Source: Lumbricus terrestris (lineage: Eukaryota; Annelida; Clitellata; Crassiclitellata; Lumbricidae). Taken from it: a stretch of 64,000 bases of DNA. The notes under the pieces were generated by a model. It worked only from the letters and a program-made list of their open reading frames with translations. It was not told the DNA's origin and made no database searches. The position numbers and the translations under genes were made by a program. Of the stretch, positions 11,390 through 23,400 are shown in pieces. The stretch spans positions 62,779,111 to 62,843,110 of the forward strand of contig OX457038.1 of NCBI GenBank assembly GCA_949752735.1, written 5' to 3'. Within the stretch, counting starts at the first letter, position 1; the number at the start of each line of letters is the position of its first letter.

Positions 11390-12060
11390 GTACGTGTATA
11401 CAGATAGACGTTGATTCTGTTCATCTCACTTTGGCATGCATGCAGGTTCACTTAAATCAATACATATACTCATATTGCTCATAGAGTATAGTAGTTTTTG
11501 TCTAGAATTCTAGACGTACCAAATTGGCAGAATAACTTATAAACGCCCCTTGGCGCCTGGGTGCTCGCCCAGCACTCTATCGGATATAGAGTGTTGTCTA
11601 TATATCCTAACCGTTAACTGATTCTAAGTTTCGATGCAAGTTGGAATGTTCGAGCGGTGGTATAACCTGCCGTAGGAGTGCTCCGAGTGCATGAGGACCT
11701 GCACGTACGTTCGTGATTTTGATGCACATAATTATGTTCACTCAACTACATGTCGTGTAGTTGAATGAATTTTTCCCGTTATTAAAAATTGCTTCATTCA
11801 CCTCTGCACCCGCAAGGAATTTCTCTGCAGACGTCTGCTATTCAGTGCACAATGACCTTTTCCTTTTAACCTTTCCGTTCAAAAATGCAATTCATTCCTG
11901 CATGTTACCATGGCAACACAGTACGACGACAGAAACCGTTCGACTGATTAATGTTTCGCTAATCGTCGCGATGAAATCTATGCGATCTTGCGACCTATAT
12001 ACGCGTACTAAGTGACACCTTCCCTCCCTCCAGCACTTCTACTGCATTCCCTCAGTCCTG
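11390..12060. other. No gene seen
   Basis: Intergenic. An 84-codon frame at 11761-12015 is unsupported. Confidence 0.45.
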
Positions 12061-12069
12061 GATCTGTCC

Positions 12070-12356
12070 CTTCCTTCCTTCTATCCTTCCTTCCTTCCTT
12101 CCTTCCTTCTTTCCTTCCTTCCTTCCTTCCTTCCTTCCTTCCTTCCTTCCTTCCTTCCTTCCTTCCTTCCTTCCTTCCTTCCTTCCTTCCTTCCTTCCTT
12201 CCTTCCTTCCTTCCTTCCTTCCTTCCTTCCTTCCTTCCTTCCTTCCTTCCTTCCTTCCTTCCTTCCTTCCTTCCTTCCTTCCTTCCTTCCTTCCTTCCTT
12301 CCTTCCTTCCTTCCTTCCTTCCTTCCGTCCGTCCGTCCGTCCGTCCGCCCGTCCGT
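12070..12356. repeat. (CCTT)n then (CCGT)n microsatellite
   Basis: About 255 bp of almost perfect CCTT followed by about 30 bp of CCGT. Poly-(LPSF) and poly-(KEGR) frames here are artefacts. Confidence 0.97.
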
Positions 12357-12370
12357 CGATGCATCCATTC

Positions 12371-12566
12371 CAGGGCTGTTTTTAAGGAATTTTTAGAACT
12401 GCACAGCCCTTTTTTCCTTTCCCATCCTCCGTGGTAAATTACTTCCAATTGGAGGACAACGACTTTTTTGCTAGTTTTAACAGTACTTAAGTGCTTCTAC
12501 AACTGCACAAATACATGTAGAACTGCACGTTTTGTGTAGGCTACAACTGCACGTTTAAAAAACCCT
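12371..12566. mobile_element. Dispersed repeat, GTGCAGTTCTA family, copy 2
   Basis: Inverted relative to the copy at 3337-3542. It starts CAGGGCTGTTTTTAAGGAAT and runs through TTTAGAACTGCACA, CCTTTCCCATCCTCC and CAACTGCACGT. It is embedded in CATCC repeats, so flanking duplications (ATCCATTC and CATCCATC) cannot be judged. Confidence 0.6.
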
Positions 12567-12569
12567 CAT

Positions 12570-13870
12570 CCATCCATCCATCCATTCGTCCGTCAATGCG
12601 TACAATCGTTCGTCATTCTCTCCATGCATCCATTAATCTCCCCTCCATCCCTTCCTTAGTTTTTTCCATTCCTCTCTTGCTCCTACCTCTTTTTTCTCAT
12701 TCATCCTCCATCTTTCCTTCTCGTGACTTTCTCACTATGACGGGTTTGCGCCTGTTATTATCTCTACGTCGCGCCACCAAACCGTCACCGATAACTCGAC
12801 TAATAAACCGTTGCCCCACCCTGTACACCGTGGGCTGATAAAAAAGGCTGCACAGCGTCGTCAGAAGCGGTCTGTAATCTGCAGAGATAGGAAACTACCT
12901 TCTTTGAAGCATTACTGTATATCCGACCTTCATTGAATAGACTCTTCGGAGCAGTATAATGTCTGAGAACTGCACAGAGTCCAATGTGGCCAACGCAATG
13001 TAACAAATTAAAAGTAGGCATGTACATAATGAAAGTAAGAGAAAGCCAACAAAGTTGCAATTCACTTATTTCACCTAACTATAAAGCCAACACCTTAGAA
13101 GGCTCATAGTAACCATTCTCACTTTAAACTTCCTCTTCTCTATCCGTGAGCTTATCAGATTCAAGCTGGCACTTCTCATGCAAATGTATAGCCTACAGCT
13201 GGGGGACACGAAGGTCATCTGCCTTACTACTTATCTTTATCTTCCCTGGTCACACCTTGTAACTCCGTGAAAGGCCCAACACAATGTAACACAGTAACCA
13301 TGGTAATGGTGGCTGCTTGTAAAGTAGCCTACACATGCCTCAGCCACAGAGGTTTTGCACGTATGGTTGCACTGCTTACCTGCCGCACAATGGTATCTGG
13401 CTCAGGCTATAGTTGTGGTCGTTAATGTCTGCTCTTACGAGACATCAGTTCTGTGAGCGGGTGAAAGACATCTACTTACTTACCCAAGTGCTTGCAAAAA
13501 ACGCTGATAGATGACCTCGGCTTCTGAAGAATGCTACAACTAGAGTATAGTTCCTGTTCTCAATGGTAGGCTACTGATTAGGCTTGCGTGGCTTGACCTG
13601 CAAAGCCTTAAAATCACACGTACGGTGCTTAATTGTTCGATCCTTTGCAGTTCTCAACGTCACGTGACCCAAGTAGATGATTCCGACTTAAACTATTAAT
13701 AAAAATATAAAAATATGGGCAGTAGGTCCCTTTCTTCATTAGAATAGGCTATTAGACTATATGCGAGGATAGGCGCACCGGCCAAGGGAAATATCTTTCA
13801 AAGGTGTTCTACACGACACCTACATATAAGTAGCTATAATATAGCTCTTCGAAGCGCAATTTCTAATTCA
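12570..13870. other. No gene seen
   Basis: Intergenic DNA upstream of the LINE relic. No exon-like segment with splice sites was recognised. Confidence 0.45.
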
Positions 13871-15171
13871 TTACGATGAATTATATACAAAAAGGAGATA
13901 AGGTAGAATATGCTGCTTTGAAAACTAAGGTACAGAAATCAATAAGACGTGATAAAGATCAGAATATAAACAAGCTATGTCAACGGATAGAGGATGGAGA
14001 CAAGAATCACAACATGAAGCAAGTATATGAAACGGTGAAGAAGATTACTGGGAAGTATACTGCACCACTGCTGGTAATTAAAAACAAAAAAGGAGAATTG
14101 CTCACGGAGCAAGAAAAGGTGGTGGAAAGGTGGAAAGAATACTGTGAAGAACTGTATGAAGAAAAAGAGAAGGAAGTGGATGGAGTTGGGGTGGAGGACG
14201 ATTTGTTACAATTGGAACACATGATGCAGGAACCTCCACCATTAAGGTCTGAAATAAAGTGGGCATTAAGAAAGACGGCTAACGGGAAGGCGGCTGGCTC
14301 AGATGGAATAACTGTGGACTTGTTGAAAGTTAGCGGTGAAGATGTAGTGGATAGGTTACACGAAATTTGTACGGAGGTGTGGAGCACGGGAAAATGGCCG
14401 CAGGAATGGACGGAGTCAGTGTTTATCACTATACCGAAGAAGGGAGACAAGAAAGAATGTTCTAACTATCGGACAATTGCATTGGTGTCGCATGCAAGTA
14501 AGGTGCTTCTGAAGATTATACTAGGCAGAATCAAGACAAAAGTAGAGGAGGAAATAGCGGAGGAACAAGCAGGGTTTAGACCGGGTAGAGGGACAAGAGA
14601 TCAGATTACAAATTTGAGAATTGTGATGCAAAAGGCGGAACAACATCAGCAGCCCCTATATATGTGTTTCGTGGATTTCCACAAGGCTTTTGATTGCATA
14701 AAACACGGACGCCTTTGGATAACCATGTTGGAGATGGGCTTTCCACCGCATCTGGTTGCAATCATCAACAGATTATACAAAGGACAAAGAGCAGCAGTGA
14801 GAATAGCAGGTGTACTATCAGAGTGGTTTAAAATTGGCAGGGGGGTCAGACAGGGATGTGTACTATCCCCCTATCTATTTAACCTGGTGGCGGAAATGGC
14901 AATGCGAGAGGCTCTGGAACAGTATAAGGGAGGATTCAAAATAGGGGGAAGAAGAGTGTCAAATCTCAGATATGCGGATGATATTGTGTTGGTTGCCACA
15001 TCATCGGAGGAGCTTCAAGAACTGATACAGAGGGTGGTGGATGCGGGGAAAAATATGGATTGATATTTAACAAAGGAAAAACGAAAGTGATGACTACAGA
15101 TAGCAGGGAGATTGAAATTTATGTGGAAGGAGAGGTGTTGCAACAGGTGGATAAGATGCAATATCTAGGAG

Positions 15172-17104
15172 CAGGGGCGGATCCAGGGGGGGGCCAATCC
15201 GGCCATGGCCCCCCCCATTTCAAATCACCATGGGACGTGGCCCCCCCCCATCCATGGTGGACGAAAAAAAAATTCAGGGTGTCAGTCATGCACAGGAGAA
15301 TTAATGTATAAATGTAATTAAAATCTATAATAGAAATAATATATATAAATGTAATCTAAGTCTCTCACGCAATTGCATTGTCTTAAAATAAAGCAACGAA
15401 ATGAAACAATCTTATAACAGTATCCAACTATGATTTATGGCATACAATGTAAGTCAATCGTGTATATATTCGTAGTAAATTTTAAAAACATTAACACAAA
15501 TAAACACAAGTATAACTAAGTACAACTAACTATTAATTACAAATCAAGTTAACACGAACAACAGTGTTTGGGATGTAATTTATTTTTTGCAGATGCCAAA
15601 AAATTTCAGGGCGAAACATGTTAAGTTTTTAGTGTAGTCTACATGTGCAAGAAAGTGCGGTGAATGATAACACATGTTTATTCCTTGTTTTTATTTATAT
15701 CTTACTATATTTCATTCAGTAGTGGGAGTATTTTATTTATTTTAGCCTTAAAACGTCATCACTCTTTTTAGACGAAAAATTAAACACCTTTTTAAAGATT
15801 TCGCACGCATGACTGCAAAAAGTTATCAGTTTTTTGCGATGCTAAATTGAACACCTTTTTTTGAAAATTTCGCACGGAAGAGTAAAAGGTCATCACTCTT
15901 TTTAGACGAAAAATTAAACACCTTTTTTTAAGATTTCGCACGGATGACTACAAAAAGTCATCAGTTTATTGGGATGCTAAATTGAACACCTTTTTTTGAA
16001 AATTTCGCACGGAGGAATAAAAAGTCATCACTCTTTCTAGACAAAAAATTAAACACCTTTTTAAGATTTAGCACAGATGACTACAAAAGGTCATCGTTTT
16101 TTGGGATGAGAAATTAAACACCTTTTTTTAAAAATTTCGCACGGAAGACTAAAAAGTCATCACTCTTTTTAGACGAAAAATTAAACACCTTTTTTAAGAT
16201 TTCGCACGCATGACTACAAAAAGTCATCAGTTTTTTGGGATGCTAAATTAAACACCTTTTTTGAAAATTTCGCACGAAAGAATAAAAAGTCATCACTCTT
16301 TTTAGACGAAAAATTAAACACCTTTTTTAAAGATTTAGCACGGATGACTACAAAAAGTCATTAGTTTTTGGGATGCGAAATTAAACACCTTTTTTGAAAA
16401 TTTCGCACGGAAGACTAAAACGTCATCACTCTTATTAGACGAACAATTAAACACCTTTTTAAAGATTTCGCACGCATGACTACAAAAAGTTATCAGTTTT
16501 TTGCGATGCTAAATTGAACACCCTTTTTTGAAAATTTCACACGGAAGAATAAAAAGTCATCACTCTTTTTAGACGAAAAATGAAACACCTCTTTTAAGAT
16601 TTCGCACGGATGATCAAAAAATGTCATCGGTTTTTTGGGAAGGAAAATTGAACACCCTTTTTGAAGATTTCCGGCGGATTACTTAAAAAAATCTAGTTTT
16701 CGGGAAAGAAGTTTTTAGGTAAAGTCAATATTTATTGAGATCTTATGGCACTCTTATAAGCACTGAAAAGTACAGCTATTTTGTTAAGAGAACAGCTTAA
16801 AATGCTACCATTGCAATGTGAAAATTCAAAAAGTTTCTGGTGGGGAGGGGCATATCCCCTCCCCACACCCCTCCCCTACCACTCTCGGCGCTTCGCGCCT
16901 CATGATTGTCTTCAGACGGTGAATTATGTAACCCTCCGGAAACCTCAATCCCCCTAGAGGTGAGGGCTAAATTAAACTCTGGTTCCGCCAAAAACGACTA
17001 AAATAGTTAATCAGATTTCCAGCGAAAGATCAACAAAAAAATTTCCGACCTCAGCCCCAAAATTTTTTGGCCCCCCCCTTCGAAACGTTCTGGATCCGCC
17101 ACTG
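15172..17104. mobile_element. 1.93-kb hAT-like element inserted in the RT relic (CAGNGGCGGATCCAG ends)
   Basis: Starts CAGGGGCGGATCCAG and ends CTGGATCCGCCACTG, with the exact 8-bp duplication TCTAGGAG at 15164-15171 and 17105-17112. It has no transposase ORF. In order it holds a GGCCCCCCCATTT-rich end, AT-rich DNA, a tandem array (15755-16690), a G-rich block with GGCGCTTCGCGCC (16840-16905) and a second CCCCCC end. The block at 16795-16990 is the inverse of one inside 39900-40060. Short members of the same family are at 31328-31606 and 41913-42255. Confidence 0.9.
15755..16690. repeat. Tandem array of about 133-bp units inside the hAT-like element
   Basis: About seven units of 130-136 bp, each made of two related halves. 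Each half carries AAATT(A/G)AACACCTTTTTT followed by ATTTCGCACGGATGACTACA- or CGCACGGAAGAATAAAAAG-type sequence and a GTCATCA(C/G) start. The GATGACTACAAAAAGTCATC hairpin recurs in every unit. No coding potential. Confidence 0.88.
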
Positions 17105-17791
17105 TCTAGGAGCCCAAATAACTGTAGATGGAAGATGTGATGAGGATATAAGGGCAAAACTGGGAATGGCGAAGGGAGTGTTGTCAGGCATGAGTACGGT
17201 ATGGAAAAACAGAGGCATCACCATACCAACCAAACTGCGAATGTTGAGGACACTAATATGACCAATTGCAACATATGGAGCGGAGTCATGGACATACAGG
17301 AAGAGTGAAGTGAGAAGAATAAAGGCTTTTGAAACGACATCATACAGAAGAGTACTAAGAATACCGTGGACGGCTAAGAGAAGGAATGAGGAGGTGCTAC
17401 AGGAGGTGGGTGGTGAGCGGCTTTGGGGAGAGGTAGTATAGGGAGGAAGTTAAGTTACTTTGGTCACATCATGAGGAAGGAAAACTGTCTGGAGAAGGAT
17501 ATAATCACTGGAGAAACGGAGGGAAAGAGAAGACGCGGAAGACCACGTAGGGTGTGGATCGACGACGTGAGAGAGTGGACTGGGATGACGTTGGAGCAGG
17601 CGATTCGAGCAACGCAGCAGAGATCTTCTTGGAGACAGATCGTCCTTTGTGCCGCCAAAGTTCGGACGTACGGATAAGGCACCGACGACGACGATATACA
17701 AAATTTAGCGCCTCTCGAAGGTGACGACTCTTACGCGCTATATGTCAACGAAAACTCGAACGAACGAACAATAACTTCATGAATGAACGCA

Positions 17792-18146
17792 CAAGGCCGT
17801 AGCCAGGATTTTATTTCGGGTGGAGTTTCGCAAATTTCCCTCCAAAAAAACTGATGACCTTTTTTAGTCATCCGTCTGAAATCTTCAAAAAGGGTCTCAA
17901 TTTCCCTTCCCAAAAGCCTGATGACCTTTTTTTCTTTCTTAGTCATCGACCGAAATTTTCACAAAATATGACCAATTACATGCAGTTTATTATTTTTTAC
18001 CATTTTCCATTTCAGGGGTGTTTTCATGGTTTTATTTCATGCTTTTTACATCATGTACTCGTAAATGCATTAAATTTTTGGGGCATTTTTCATTTCGGGG
18101 GGTGTTTAAACACCCAAAACACCCCATAGCTATATATACGGCCTTG
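17792..18146. mobile_element. hAT-like MITE, CAAGGCCGTAGCCAGG family
   Basis: A 355-bp element with inverted ends CAAGGCCGTA and TACGGCCTTG. The exact 8-bp duplication TGAACGCA lies at 17784-17791 and 18147-18154. The core has two modules of the type CTGATGACC-T(n)-AGTCATC (about 17857-17876 and 17917-17946). A T-rich right half contains GTGTTTTCATGGTTTTATTTC. Confidence 0.88.
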
Positions 18147-18159
18147 TGAACGCATATTA

Positions 18160-18420
18160 TGAAATATCACCAACGTCCTTTTTCTGTTGATGGCCCTGTG
18201 GTCTGGAATCGGCTACCGTACCTCAATACCTGCGCCTACACTACAGCCTACTGCGCTTATGTGTAGCCTATGCATGAGTTATTGATTCAATTATTATACG
18301 TATTATCGTATTCGTAGTATCCGAATTCCTAATAATTCCTAATAATATTTATATATAATATAATTTATTTATGTATAATATATAATATAACAATAGCCTA
18401 TTCTAATTTCTAATAATATT
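18160..18420. other. No gene seen
   Basis: AT-rich intergenic sequence. Confidence 0.45.
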
Positions 18421-18423
18421 CTA

Positions 18424-18582
18424 CGAATAAATGACTGAACGAACAAACGAAAAAGCGAACGAACGAATGAACGAATGAATGAACGAATGAATGAACGAAC
18501 GAACGAACGAATGAATGAACGAATGAATGAACGAATGAACGAACGAATGAACGGACGAATGAATGAACGAATGAACGAACGT
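18424..18582. repeat. (GAAC/GAAT)n microsatellite
   Basis: Imperfect GAAC and GAAT tetranucleotides over about 160 bp; the MNER/SFVR-type frames are repeat products. Confidence 0.93.
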
Positions 18583-18589
18583 AGGTGTG

Positions 18590-19280
18590 AGCCAACAAGC
18601 AGATTTAATCCTATAGATAAATTAATGAACTCATGGTCTGAGGTAAGGCTGAAATGTACAGGCAAAAGAATATGAAGAGACCAAGTCGTACCCGTTCATG
18701 ATCATTGGGTAATGAATGGATGGGCCTGTATGGCACTTCAAATCCTGGACATTCACAGCTGTTTTTAGTTTCATTCACGCCATCTGGTGAATAAAAGTGC
18801 GTAGCACTTAATTAATACGAGCACTGTGTTAAAACTCCGCCACTGGCTGCACTCTGCCAGTGCCTATCCCAAGACTGGATAAAGGAGGAGGGCGTCGCTA
18901 ATGACCGTTGCTAATTGCTATCACTGTATCACACAGCTCAACATTAAACTGCAACTACTACTACTACTGCCACATTAAGCCCGCTACAGCCTAGGCTACA
19001 GATTAGGCCTACAGACTCTTACACAATCGCCGTCCGACATTCGATGTTCAGCCAACGTTAGGTATGAACCGTCTGATAGAGCGCAGAATGCAAAATTCAT
19101 AGTAGGCCTACAACTTGTTATGTTTAGACCTAGTGTGCACAATAAAAAACATTTTGGGAAATGAATCTCTACAAAAGATCCCGAGACAATTTGGGATCAA
19201 TCTTGGACAAACACGGAACGCATGTGGCCGATTCCGAAACTGTCTTGGCGAATCCGGGACGCCGGGAAATTACCAGCCCT
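18590..19280. other. No gene seen
   Basis: Intergenic DNA. A short CTA trinucleotide run lies near 18955-18968. Confidence 0.45.
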
Positions 19281-19284
19281 AAAC

Positions 19285-19343
19285 GAAACCCATAAAGTAC
19301 GAGGCCCATATTATATGGGCCTCGTACTTTATTTATGGGTTTC
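19285..19343. other. Near-perfect 59-bp hairpin palindrome
   Basis: The arm GAAACCCATAAAGTACGAGG is followed by CCCATA, a 3-nt loop (TTA), and the complementary TATGGGCCTCGTACTTTAT(TT)ATGGGTTTC. About 26 bp pair, with a 2-nt bulge. It could be a foldback MITE core, a recent inverted duplication or a structured RNA. No flanking duplication is visible. Confidence 0.8.
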
Positions 19344-19349
19344 TATAAT

Positions 19350-20400
19350 AGGCCTATTCAGCACACCTTGCAAAAAAATTGAGTTCGCGACCTTTGGGCT
19401 ACTTGTTTAGTGATCTCGTGACCAATCAAAATCCAGAATCTGGCAACCCTAAAAAAGGCAGATCAATCTGGTAAAGGTAAACTAATGAATTATGCAATTA
19501 AGAATACCGATGTTTTAAAGTTACGTTGGCGTCGGAAAGATTGATCCAAAATTCTGAGTTAATAAGGTTAGCACTTCGGTGGTGTGTACAAAGTGTAAAG
19601 AGACCCGCGTTGTTTAAATTTATGGTATTTGGCTGTTGCAACACGTATTATCACCCGTATAGCCTAGAAAAATCTAGGACGATTCAGTCCCAGAGGGAAA
19701 CTGTTCGCTTTTATAATACTTGATTTGTTTTAAAACTTCTTTGTTGTGTTTATCGGTTTATTATGTGATCACGTGTGGAATTTCGTGGATGTAAACCCGA
19801 ATTTGGTTGCGACGTTGATAATTAATTGGCTTGTTATTTATTCTGTGGTTATTGCCGAGATCAGGTGATTCGAGTTGACAGTCAAACCTGCATGCTAACC
19901 ACTTGATTCTTACATTTTCAGTGTGCTTTCACATTGAGCTGAATTAGACACTCATATCAGAATTATGCGAATTTCACCCGTGCGAATAATGTCAAGTTCA
20001 CATTACCAACCGCAGATTTGAACTCGAGTTGCAAAGCTGAGAAGACAACGAGCTGCGTGACCACTTGTATATAATAATGTGTATACATTTAGACACATGA
20101 GATATGGTCCATTTTAGCTATAAATTGCTGTCTATAATAGTCTAAGTAATATTTTTTAATTGTTAGGAAATTGATCAGATAGCTCGACAATTCACCATTG
20201 GAGAGTGCTGCAGCAGCATTTGCAGACGGTATTTATCCAGAATTTACTATTGACACTAACTTAGTAGTTTCTGAGCTGCATTACATCATGGGCGATTTAA
20301 CTGTGATAGTCAACTGAGTTTTATCGCACAGTTACACTCATATAGTTCTCCACTGTAGATGGTAGAAGATGTGAAACGTTCTGCTAATTATCGTTGGTGT
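19350..20400 (+). other. Possible 5' region of the AMPK beta gene
   Basis: No coding exon seen. TTTGCAG at 20400-20406 is a plausible splice acceptor for the exon holding the start codon at 20453, implying at least one upstream non-coding exon, which I could not place. Confidence 0.35.
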
Positions 20401-20452
20401 TTGCAGGAAGAATTATTCCATAAATGAGCATTAAGTTTATTGATCATACCCA

Positions 20453-23400
20453 ATGGGCTTAACAACTTCTGGAACGCATCACCAGGTGCAGGTGCATTCA
20501 GAGCCAATTCTGAAGACGTTCGTCCCAATCGAAGAAAGTAAAGCGATGTCTGGTGATACACGCTCGTCCATCAACAAGAACGACTCCAGCGGTTACATAT
20601 CGGAAGGAACACCATCTCCAAACTCCAACAAAGATTGCGAGATACTTGATAACATGGACTGGACTATGGTGATCTTTAAATATGTTTATTCTTGCTGTAA
20701 ATTAAATTCATTTCAAAGTCATCAGTTTCTAACTAGTTCCAGTTAAAATAGAAATACTGGATCTCTTGTTTATGTTGCCTTGTTTTGTTCCCTACCTAAT
20801 TTTTTTACTCTATTAAGGTAAGTTAAGGTGAGGATTTGCATGACCTATTCAAAGCTTGCCCTGCTCTTTCTTGTCATGCCTTGCCTATCTTGTCATGCCT
20901 TTTATCACCTCAAATTTGACTTCAACTGGCATGAGGTAGGTAGTGTGTTTTGTGCAGGGGCATAGCCAGGAACAAATTTTGGGGAGGTCTCTATTTCTAG
21001 GGTTTTCAAGGGCACATGAGCCCTGCAAAATACACAGAATTAATTTTGACAATTTGAAAATATTTTTTCCTGGGGTTTGAACCCATAGAACCCCCCTAAG
21101 TTTTTTGGGATGTTTTGTAGGATGGGATTCCATCTACTGACTTCTTTTATTATTGTTTTATCATTGATCTTCATTTCGTTGTAGCATATTTTGCCTGATA
21201 ATGAGTTTGTGCAAAAATCCTATGACACTGAATCGTCGGCGAAAAGAAACCCTGTGGTTTTTCGGTGGCCTGGTCTTGGTGAAATTGTTTATGTTGCGGG
21301 AAGCTATGATGGATGGAAACAGAAAACGCGTCTAACGAAGAGGTATAAATTCATTATTCATTGACTGGGGCTGCTACTGAGTTTACTAGCAAATGCCAGA
21401 AAATTGGAGGAGAGTAGTTGAGTATACATATAATCTTTGCAGTTGTTCCCTTTGTTATAATTTTGACTACAATAAGGTTACAGTTATTGCTATGATTAAT
21501 ATTGCAATTATGGATATACTGTGCATGCAATACAATGCAAATATTATATTGCCCAGTTGCAATGCCAGAGTTGCAGAGTTCAGTATTTCAGTCATGGTTA
21601 CATTTATGATTTTATGGTTATCATCATGATTATATTCACAACTGGTTATTTTTGTGTTTTCATTATGATTACAATCACAACTGGTTTTTGTGTTATCATT
21701 ATGATTACAATCACAACTGGTTTTTGTGTTATCATTATGATTACAATCACAACTGGTTTTTGTGTTATCATTATGATTATATTCACAACTGATTATTTTT
21801 GTGTTATCATCATGATTATATTCACAACTGGTTATTTTTGTGTTTTCATTATGATTACAATCACAACTGGTTTTTGTGTTATCATTATGATTACAATCAC
21901 AACTGGTTTTTGTGTTATCATTATGATTACAATCACAACTGGTTTTTGTGTTATCATTATGATTACAATCACAACTGGTTATTTTTGTGTTTTCATTATG
22001 ATTACAATCACAACTGGTTATTTTTGTGTTTTCATTATGATTACAATCACAACTGGTTTTTGTGTTATCATTATGATTACAATCACAACTGGTTTTTGTG
22101 TTATCATTATGATTACAATCACAACTGGTTTTTGTGTTATCATTATGATTACAATCACAACTGGTTTTTGTGTTATCATTATGATTACAATCACAACTGG
22201 TTTTTGTGTTATCATTATGATTACAATCACAACTGGTTTTTGTGTTATCATTATGATTACAATCACAACTGATTATTTTGTGTTATCATTATGATTACAA
22301 TCACAACTGGTTTTTGTGTTATCATTATGATTACAATCACAACTGATTATTTTGTGTTGTCATTAAGTCTAATATAGTTATGCGCTTGCAATTGCAATTA
22401 ATTTGTTCATTTGTATATATTTATATTTTTTTGCCTCCTAAAGTGTCTACTCAGAGGCACTCCCGACTGCAGCATTACAGTTTTCAGTGTAATAAAAAAG
22501 GCTTCAGCTAGAGTCCCTGGAAGCAGACTTGGCTCCTGGGGAACCCATGCAAGTGCCGGAAGGGTGATTTTCGCTAGTTGCTTCCAGTTTCTCAGCCCTA
22601 TGAATTTAGTTAAATAGCAGAGTTTAGGTACAGTCAGTTTAAGCCACATCCATGCTCCTAGGCCACTAAGGTCCCACTCATTTCCTGGACTGCTAAGATG
22701 GTGCCAGATCTATGACAATTGCGTTTTTTGTTAGAGGTTCAAATGCAATTACGGTTATTGTTATGATTACATTTCTGGTTACTCAGTTACAAGTACAATT
22801 ATGGTTGCAGTATAAATTTGCAGGTTTGGTTGGTTACACTAAAGGTTACAGTGGTTAGTTACACTAAGGGTTACAGTGGTTATAGTTATGGTTACAATTT
22901 TAGTTGAGGTTACGTTTATAGTACTTGGCAGTTATGTAGTTGTGACTACTAAATTGTTGTTTGCAACATTTTTCTGTCTGAAATTGCGTCCTGTCTGCCG
23001 TTTGTATTGTCTTTGTGTTCTGTCTGCCGTTTGTATTGTCTTTGTGTTCTGTCTGCCATTTGTATTCTCTTTGTGTTCAGTCTGTCTTTTGTATTGTCTT
23101 TGTGTTCTTGTCTGTCTTTTGTATTTTGTGTCCATCCTAATTACAGTCTGTTGTTTTGTGTTTATAGTGCATCAGATTTTTACACGATCATTGACGTTCC
23201 TCTTGGAACTCACCAGTACAAGTTTCTTGTTGATGGTCAATGGCAATGTAGTCCAGGGGAGGTCAGTACTTGACCCTCAAAATCAGCACTGCTTTTTTAT
23301 GAATACATAGCGTCATTACTTTTATAGGTATTGTCTTTGCTGAAAGAAATGATCGCTCAGGCATTTTTTCTTATCGATGGTATTATTGTTGTTATTATGA

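Larger units (their letters stand above)
13876..17677 (+). pseudogene. Decayed non-LTR retrotransposon reverse transcriptase, split by a transposon
   Basis: Relic of a LINE polyprotein; intact family members reverse-transcribe their own RNA. The main open segment (13876-15063, 395 codons) has recognisable RT blocks: SDGITVDLLK, EEQAGFRPGRGTRDQ, FVDFHKAFDCI, GVRQGCVLSPYLFN and the catalytic YADD (about 14971). A single-base deletion near 15057 shifts the frame into IFNKGKTKVMTT. A 1.93-kb element (15172-17104) then interrupts it exactly at KMQYLGA. The frame resumes at 17113 (QITVDGRCDEDIR), meets a stop after MLRTLI (about 17259) and a frameshift near 17440. It ends in a GKRRRGRPRRVWIDDVREW segment with stop at 17677. 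The endonuclease part is absent, consistent with 5' truncation. Clade not assigned. Confidence 0.85.

Noticed and set aside
12008..12448. 140-codon KEGR/LPSF ORFs
   Set aside because: Translations of the CCTT microsatellite.
14007..14450. 147-codon - strand ORF
   Set aside because: Shadow of the reverse transcriptase frame on the other strand.
21521..22294. 257-codon ORF with ITITTGFCVIIM repeats
   Set aside because: A 36-bp intronic minisatellite; it lies between two well-supported AMPK beta exons and its open frame follows from a unit length divisible by three.
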